Positions 6,229 through 8,896 of a stretch of 8,896 nucleotides of DNA are shown piece after piece. Under the pieces are notes generated by a model. The model searched no databases and was not told where the DNA came from. It worked only from the letters and a program-made list of their open reading frames with translations. Numbering within the stretch: position 1 is the stretch's first letter; every line of letters starts with the position of its first letter. The translations under genes were made by a program, and so were the position numbers. Origin of the DNA: an archaeon (GTDB taxonomy: Archaea; Methanobacteriota; Methanobacteria; Methanobacteriales; Methanobacteriaceae); NCBI GenBank assembly GCA_024409165.1, contig JAKSUE010000041.1:1-8896 (forward strand), in the 5' to 3' direction.

Positions 6229-6271
6229 TATAGTAAACCTATTTGCAATTTAAAGCCCATAGGTTTATATA
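6229..6271 (+). promoter_or_regulatory. bulged inverted repeat overlapping a TATA-like box
   Basis: TAAACCTAT (6234-6242) pairs perfectly with ATAGGTTTA (6259-6267). Skipping one G (6233), the pairing continues with TATA/TATA, giving 13 bp around a 16-base loop. The right arm contains TTTATATA (6264-6271), a good archaeal TATA box. It may be an operator over a promoter (transcript start near 6295, long leader) or an RNA stem. Confidence 0.4.
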
Positions 6272-6446
6272 CTCCTTTAAATAAACTATCTCATAAGTTT
6301 ATGTAAAAATTTATTTTTTTGATAAATTTTAAAAAATGATGTATGTGTTAAGTTTTGAGTATCTAATTTTATAAAAATTAGTACTAATGAATTCTAGTGA
6401 TAAGATAAATAGTAATTTTTTCTATAATTGTAGAATTAATAAATCT

Positions 6447-6516
6447 TTCATGTTAAATAATCATACATTATCTTTTTTTAATTACATATTCTTTTACTCA
6501 TTACATTTAACATGAA
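6447..6516 (+). repeat. 12-bp perfect inverted repeat, 46 bp apart
   Basis: TTCATGTTAAAT (6447-6458) and ATTTAACATGAA (6505-6516) are exact reverse complements enclosing an AT-rich 46-bp segment. Each arm contains CATG, so it is less likely by chance than the pure A/T repeats nearby. It could be paired regulator sites or the stem of an RNA. There is no transposase and no target-site duplication next to it. Confidence 0.6.
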
Positions 6517-6521
6517 TCTTA

Positions 6522-6562
6522 TTATTTATTTATAGTGGTATGGTTTGATTGTAAATAAATAA
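6522..6562 (+). repeat. 11-bp inverted repeat, A/T only
   Basis: TTATTTATTTA (6522-6532) and TAAATAAATAA (6552-6562) pair perfectly around a 19-base loop. Either arm could act as a TATA element for the adhesin gene, with a start near 6555 or 6585. With only A and T, chance is a real explanation. Confidence 0.45.
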
Positions 6563-6620
6563 ACTAGAATGGCATGTACATTCTCTCACTCTCTTTATTT
6601 CAGTGTGCATGTAAAATTAA

Positions 6621-6647
6621 ATTTTTATTGCATAAATAAAAATGGAG
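6621..6647 (+). promoter_or_regulatory. hairpin abutting the Shine-Dalgarno of the adhesin gene
   Basis: ATTTTTATT (6621-6629) pairs with AATAAAAAT (6635-6643) around the loop GCATA. The stem ends exactly at GGAG (6644-6647), the Shine-Dalgarno, 9 bases before ATG 6657. A stem here could hold the ribosome site open or modulate loading. The stem is all A/T and so weak. Confidence 0.4.
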
Positions 6648-6656
6648 AATTTAGTC

Positions 6657-8896
6657 ATGACAAAAAGTAAAATAATTCCTATTTTGGTATTATCTTTTGT
6701 TTTACTTATTTCATTAGGTTCTGTTTCTGCTAATGAACTTTCAGATAATACTAATAATTTAAATATGGATTTTGTATCTGTTAATGACACTGTTAATAAT
6801 ATTAATGATATTAATACTATTAACCATATTAATAATGTTAATAAGGGTATTAATGTTGATAATGTTGATAATGTTGATATTGGTAGTGTTGATTATACAG
6901 TTGATTCAAGTAAGGTGAATAATGTCAATGCTGTTTTAAGTAGCTTCACAGATTTACAAAATGATATTGATGGAGCTATTAGCGGTGGTAAAACTCTTGA
7001 TTTAAATAAAAATTATATTTATCAAGGAGGCGATAGTGGTAAAATTGTAGAAATTAAAGGTGATTTAACTATTAATGGTAATGGTCATATAATTGATGGT
7101 TCTAATTTAGTTTCTATATTTAATATTTCTAATTCTAATGTGATAATTAATAATGTAGTTTTCACTCGTTCTAATGGTGATTTTAGTATTTTAGTATTTA
7201 ATTCTAATTTAATCCTTAATAATGTATCTTTTATTGATAATGATGGGGATTGTGATATTAGATTAACTAAAGATTCTAAATTAACTGTTTATTCTTCTAA
7301 TTCTAATAGAAAAACTGCCTCAATTATTAACAATGGTGGAGATATTACTAATCTTGAAATTGTTGTTTTAAATAATAATACTTTAGGTGCTACAGAAGAT
7401 TATTATGATTTATTTGCTAAAGTAAGTACTGGTGGTTTAAGCGTAAATGGTGAAAACTTTGTATTTATCATTGATGGCGAAGAACTTTTAAGTCAAGATC
7501 TTATAGCTATTGATTATGAGCATACCGGTTATTATACTTCTATTTATGAATTTGATGAACCTATAAAATCTGCTATATCAGTAGGTGTTAAATATGAAGG
7601 TAATTCTAATCCAACTATTTTAACTGGTAAATTACAATCTGCTTCTCTTTTAATTCCAAATAATTATGAATGTTACAGGGGAGATATTGTTAATATTGAA
7701 GTTATTTTAGATGCTTATATTGATGGTGAAATAAAACTTTTCTTATTAAATCATGGTGATAACTCTATTGATGGTGTTTTAACTAACTCAGTATCAATTG
7801 GTGCAGATGGTAAATATCATTATATTATTCCAGTTAACACCTCTAATTATGAGTATTATGATATGTCTTCTATAATTGCTTCTTTATTTGTTGATGGTGA
7901 AGAGGTACTTTGGAGCACTCCTAATAAATATTTAAAATTTAACAAGATTTTACCTACTATTGAAGATGTTTATGTTAAAGGATCTTATGGGGATATTGTA
8001 AATATTTCAGTAACTATTAATAATGGAAATGTTGGTGATGAAGTTATTTTATTAATTCCACCTACTCAAACTGATAATAAATATAGTTCTTTAACTTATC
8101 TTGATGGTAATAAAATAAAAGTTGATTTTAAAAATGTTAATTTAGTTAATGCAGGTATTTATAATACTCTTTTAATCTATAATCATAATGATTTAAGTTT
8201 AGCTAATGCTACTGTTCACTGGAATGTAAGTAAAGTTGATACTTTAATTAGTTTTAATCAAATTATTTCAAAAGGAGTAGTTAATGTTGATTATGGTGTT
8301 ATTCTTTATGTAAATGATACTAAAAATAATAATCTTGTTTCTGGTGATTATGTTAAAGTAACTTATTTTGATAAAAATGGAAATGAAGTCGAAAATAAGA
8401 TTTTTACTTTAGTAAATGGTCAAATTCCTTTAAATTTCAAATTTAGTGAAGCAGGTATTTATTCTATAAAATTTGAATATCTTGGAGGTAATTTTAGTTA
8501 TAATAGAGATAATTATAATCCATCTAATACTACTTTAGTATTTAATATTTCAACTGCTAATATTAATATAATTATTGAAGATGCTTCTAAAAGTGTTTCT
8601 GCTAAAGTTAATGAAACAATGTTTATTAAAGGTAACATCTCTGATATAAATGGTAACATTCCAAAAGGTAACATCACTGTAACTGTTAATGGAATTGAAT
8701 TTAGTGGAATTATTAATGAAACTACTGGTAATTTTGCTATTGAGTTAAATAGTAGTGTTGCTGGTTCTTGGGATGATTGTGTTGTTAATTTTGTAAGTGC
8801 TAATGAAAGCGTTTGGACTTCATCTAATGGCATAGATCTTATTGATGTAACTGTTAATTCTTTAGTTCCTGTTATTGTTATTGATTCTAGTAGTGT
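6657..8896 (+). CDS. adhesin-like surface protein (beta-helix plus Ig-like modules), 3' end outside window
   Basis: An uninterrupted frame runs from ATG 6657 to the window end (746 codons, no stop). The start has GGAG at 6644-6647. Residues 1-25 are a signal peptide (TKSK, hydrophobic core, VSA before Asn26). Residues 26-90 are an Asn/Asp-rich linker containing three copies of Asn-Val-Asp (66-74). Residues about 96-245 look like a short right-handed parallel beta-helix, with the FTDLQNDID opening, LTINGNGHIIDG, and strands of the type NVIINNVVF and NLILNNVSF. The rest is a series of Ig-like modules, with clear boundaries near residues 433, 527 and 632, many with N-x-S/T sequons. This is the architecture of Methanobrevibacter/Methanosphaera adhesin-like proteins, thought to mediate contact with host or partner cells. 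The cell-wall anchor, if any, would lie beyond the window. The N-terminus resembles that of the upstream hydrolase-like protein. Binding partner unknown. Confidence 0.9.
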   Translation, partial: MTKSKIIPILVLSFVLLISLGSVSANELSDNTNNLNMDFVSVNDTVNNINDINTINHINNVNKGINVDNVDNVDIGSVDYTVDSSKVNNVNAVLSSFTDLQNDIDGAISGGKTLDLNKNYIYQGGDSGKIVEIKGDLTINGNGHIIDGSNLVSIFNISNSNVIINNVVFTRSNGDFSILVFNSNLILNNVSFIDNDGDCDIRLTKDSKLTVYSSNSNRKTASIINNGGDITNLEIVVLNNNTLGATEDYYDLFAKVSTGGLSVNGENFVFIIDGEELLSQDLIAIDYEHTGYYTSIYEFDEPIKSAISVGVKYEGNSNPTILTGKLQSASLLIPNNYECYRGDIVNIEVILDAYIDGEIKLFLLNHGDNSIDGVLTNSVSIGADGKYHYIIPVNTSNYEYYDMSSIIASLFVDGEEVLWSTPNKYLKFNKILPTIEDVYVKGSYGDIVNISVTINNGNVGDEVILLIPPTQTDNKYSSLTYLDGNKIKVDFKNVNLVNAGIYNTLLIYNHNDLSLANATVHWNVSKVDTLISFNQIISKGVVNVDYGVILYVNDTKNNNLVSGDYVKVTYFDKNGNEVENKIFTLVNGQIPLNFKFSEAGIYSIKFEYLGGNFSYNRDNYNPSNTTLVFNISTANINIIIEDASKSVSAKVNETMFIKGNISDINGNIPKGNITVTVNGIEFSGIINETTGNFAIELNSSVAGSWDDCVVNFVSANESVWTSSNGIDLIDVTVNSLVPVIVIDSSS
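6852..6878 (+). repeat. 9-bp tandem repeat AATGTTGAT x3 in the adhesin gene
   Basis: Three perfect copies encode Asn-Val-Asp three times (residues 66-74) within the Asn-rich linker behind the signal peptide. Related GTTAAT/GATATTAAT units precede it from about 6790. The 9-base unit keeps the frame, so copy-number change would only alter linker length. Confidence 0.75.

Larger units (their letters stand above)
6046..6656 (+). other. 611-bp non-coding region rich in inverted repeats, upstream of the adhesin gene
   Basis: No credible gene is present. After the terminator of the preceding gene come the direct repeat TATAGTAAAC (6169-6178, 6229-6238), a bulged 13-bp stem (6229-6271), AT-rich hairpins at 6306-6330 (9 bp) and 6359-6384 (8 bp plus 3 bp past a bulge), a 12-bp inverted repeat (6447-6458 with 6505-6516), an 11-bp one (6522-6532 with 6552-6562), a direct repeat GCATGTA (6572-6578, 6607-6613) flanking a pyrimidine-rich stretch, and a 9-bp hairpin touching the Shine-Dalgarno (6621-6643). 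It most likely holds the promoter and a long structured leader of the adhesin gene. A small RNA gene cannot be excluded. Confidence 0.6.

Noticed and set aside
6330..6420. Possible C/D box RNA because of TGATG near 6337
   Set aside because: No matching D box (CTGA) at a suitable distance and no full RTGATGA.
6387..6515. 42-codon frame from ATG 6387 to TGA 6513-6515
   Set aside because: No Shine-Dalgarno, no coding-like composition, and it runs through inverted repeats.
6447..6516. Insertion sequence or MITE bounded by 12-bp inverted repeats
   Set aside because: Only 70 bp long, no target-site duplication visible and no transposase; kept only as a repeat.
8513..8833. 106-codon minus-strand frame inside the adhesin gene
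   Set aside because: The + strand frame is continuous from 6657 with a signal peptide and Ig-like modules; this is its shadow.
1..8896. CRISPR array, tRNA or rRNA genes
   Set aside because: No regularly spaced identical repeats with unique spacers and no G/C-rich stable-RNA segment, which would stand out in this AT-rich DNA.

Overview
The window looks like a chromosomal segment of a host-associated methanogenic archaeon of the order Methanobacteriales, most likely Methanobrevibacter (Methanosphaera is the main alternative). The evidence is the very AT-rich DNA, a free-standing GMP synthase ATP-pyrophosphatase subunit (the split archaeal form), an archaeal Nre repair protein with a C-terminal PCNA-binding motif, Shine-Dalgarno sites of the GAGGT/GGAG type, and large Asn-rich secreted 'adhesin-like' proteins. 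All genes are on the + strand. The minus-strand open frames are shadows.

Layout. (1) 23-274: a small acidic protein of unknown function. (2) 479-1408: guaAB, the ATP-PPase subunit of GMP synthase, with its own candidate promoter/operator and a strong hairpin plus poly-T terminator that overlaps its stop codon. (3) 1504-2733: an Nre-family DNA repair protein with no visible Shine-Dalgarno. (4) 2795-3778: a short fold-type-I PLP enzyme resembling DegT/DnrJ/EryC1 aminotransferases. Its 3' end runs into a 13-bp tandem repeat. (5) 3931-6045: a secreted protein with a signal peptide, one Ig-like module, three ~92-residue near-identical Ig-like repeats and a C-terminal glycoside-hydrolase-like TIM barrel. 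It has no ATG/GTG/TTG start in front of its signal peptide, and the best start is an AUU. (6) 6046-6656: a 611-bp non-coding stretch rich in inverted repeats. (7) 6657 to the window end: a large adhesin-like protein (signal peptide, Asn/Asp-rich linker, parallel beta-helix, Ig-like modules), cut off by the window edge.

The first half is housekeeping (GMP synthesis, DNA repair, a PLP enzyme). The second half is cell-surface material: two exported modular proteins, one apparently bearing a carbohydrate-active domain. The most unusual points are the AUU start with an intact Shine-Dalgarno, a hydrolase-like barrel on an adhesin scaffold that could act on pseudomurein or host glycans, a possible lipobox at its signal-peptide cleavage site, and the dense inverted repeats in the leader of the large adhesin.
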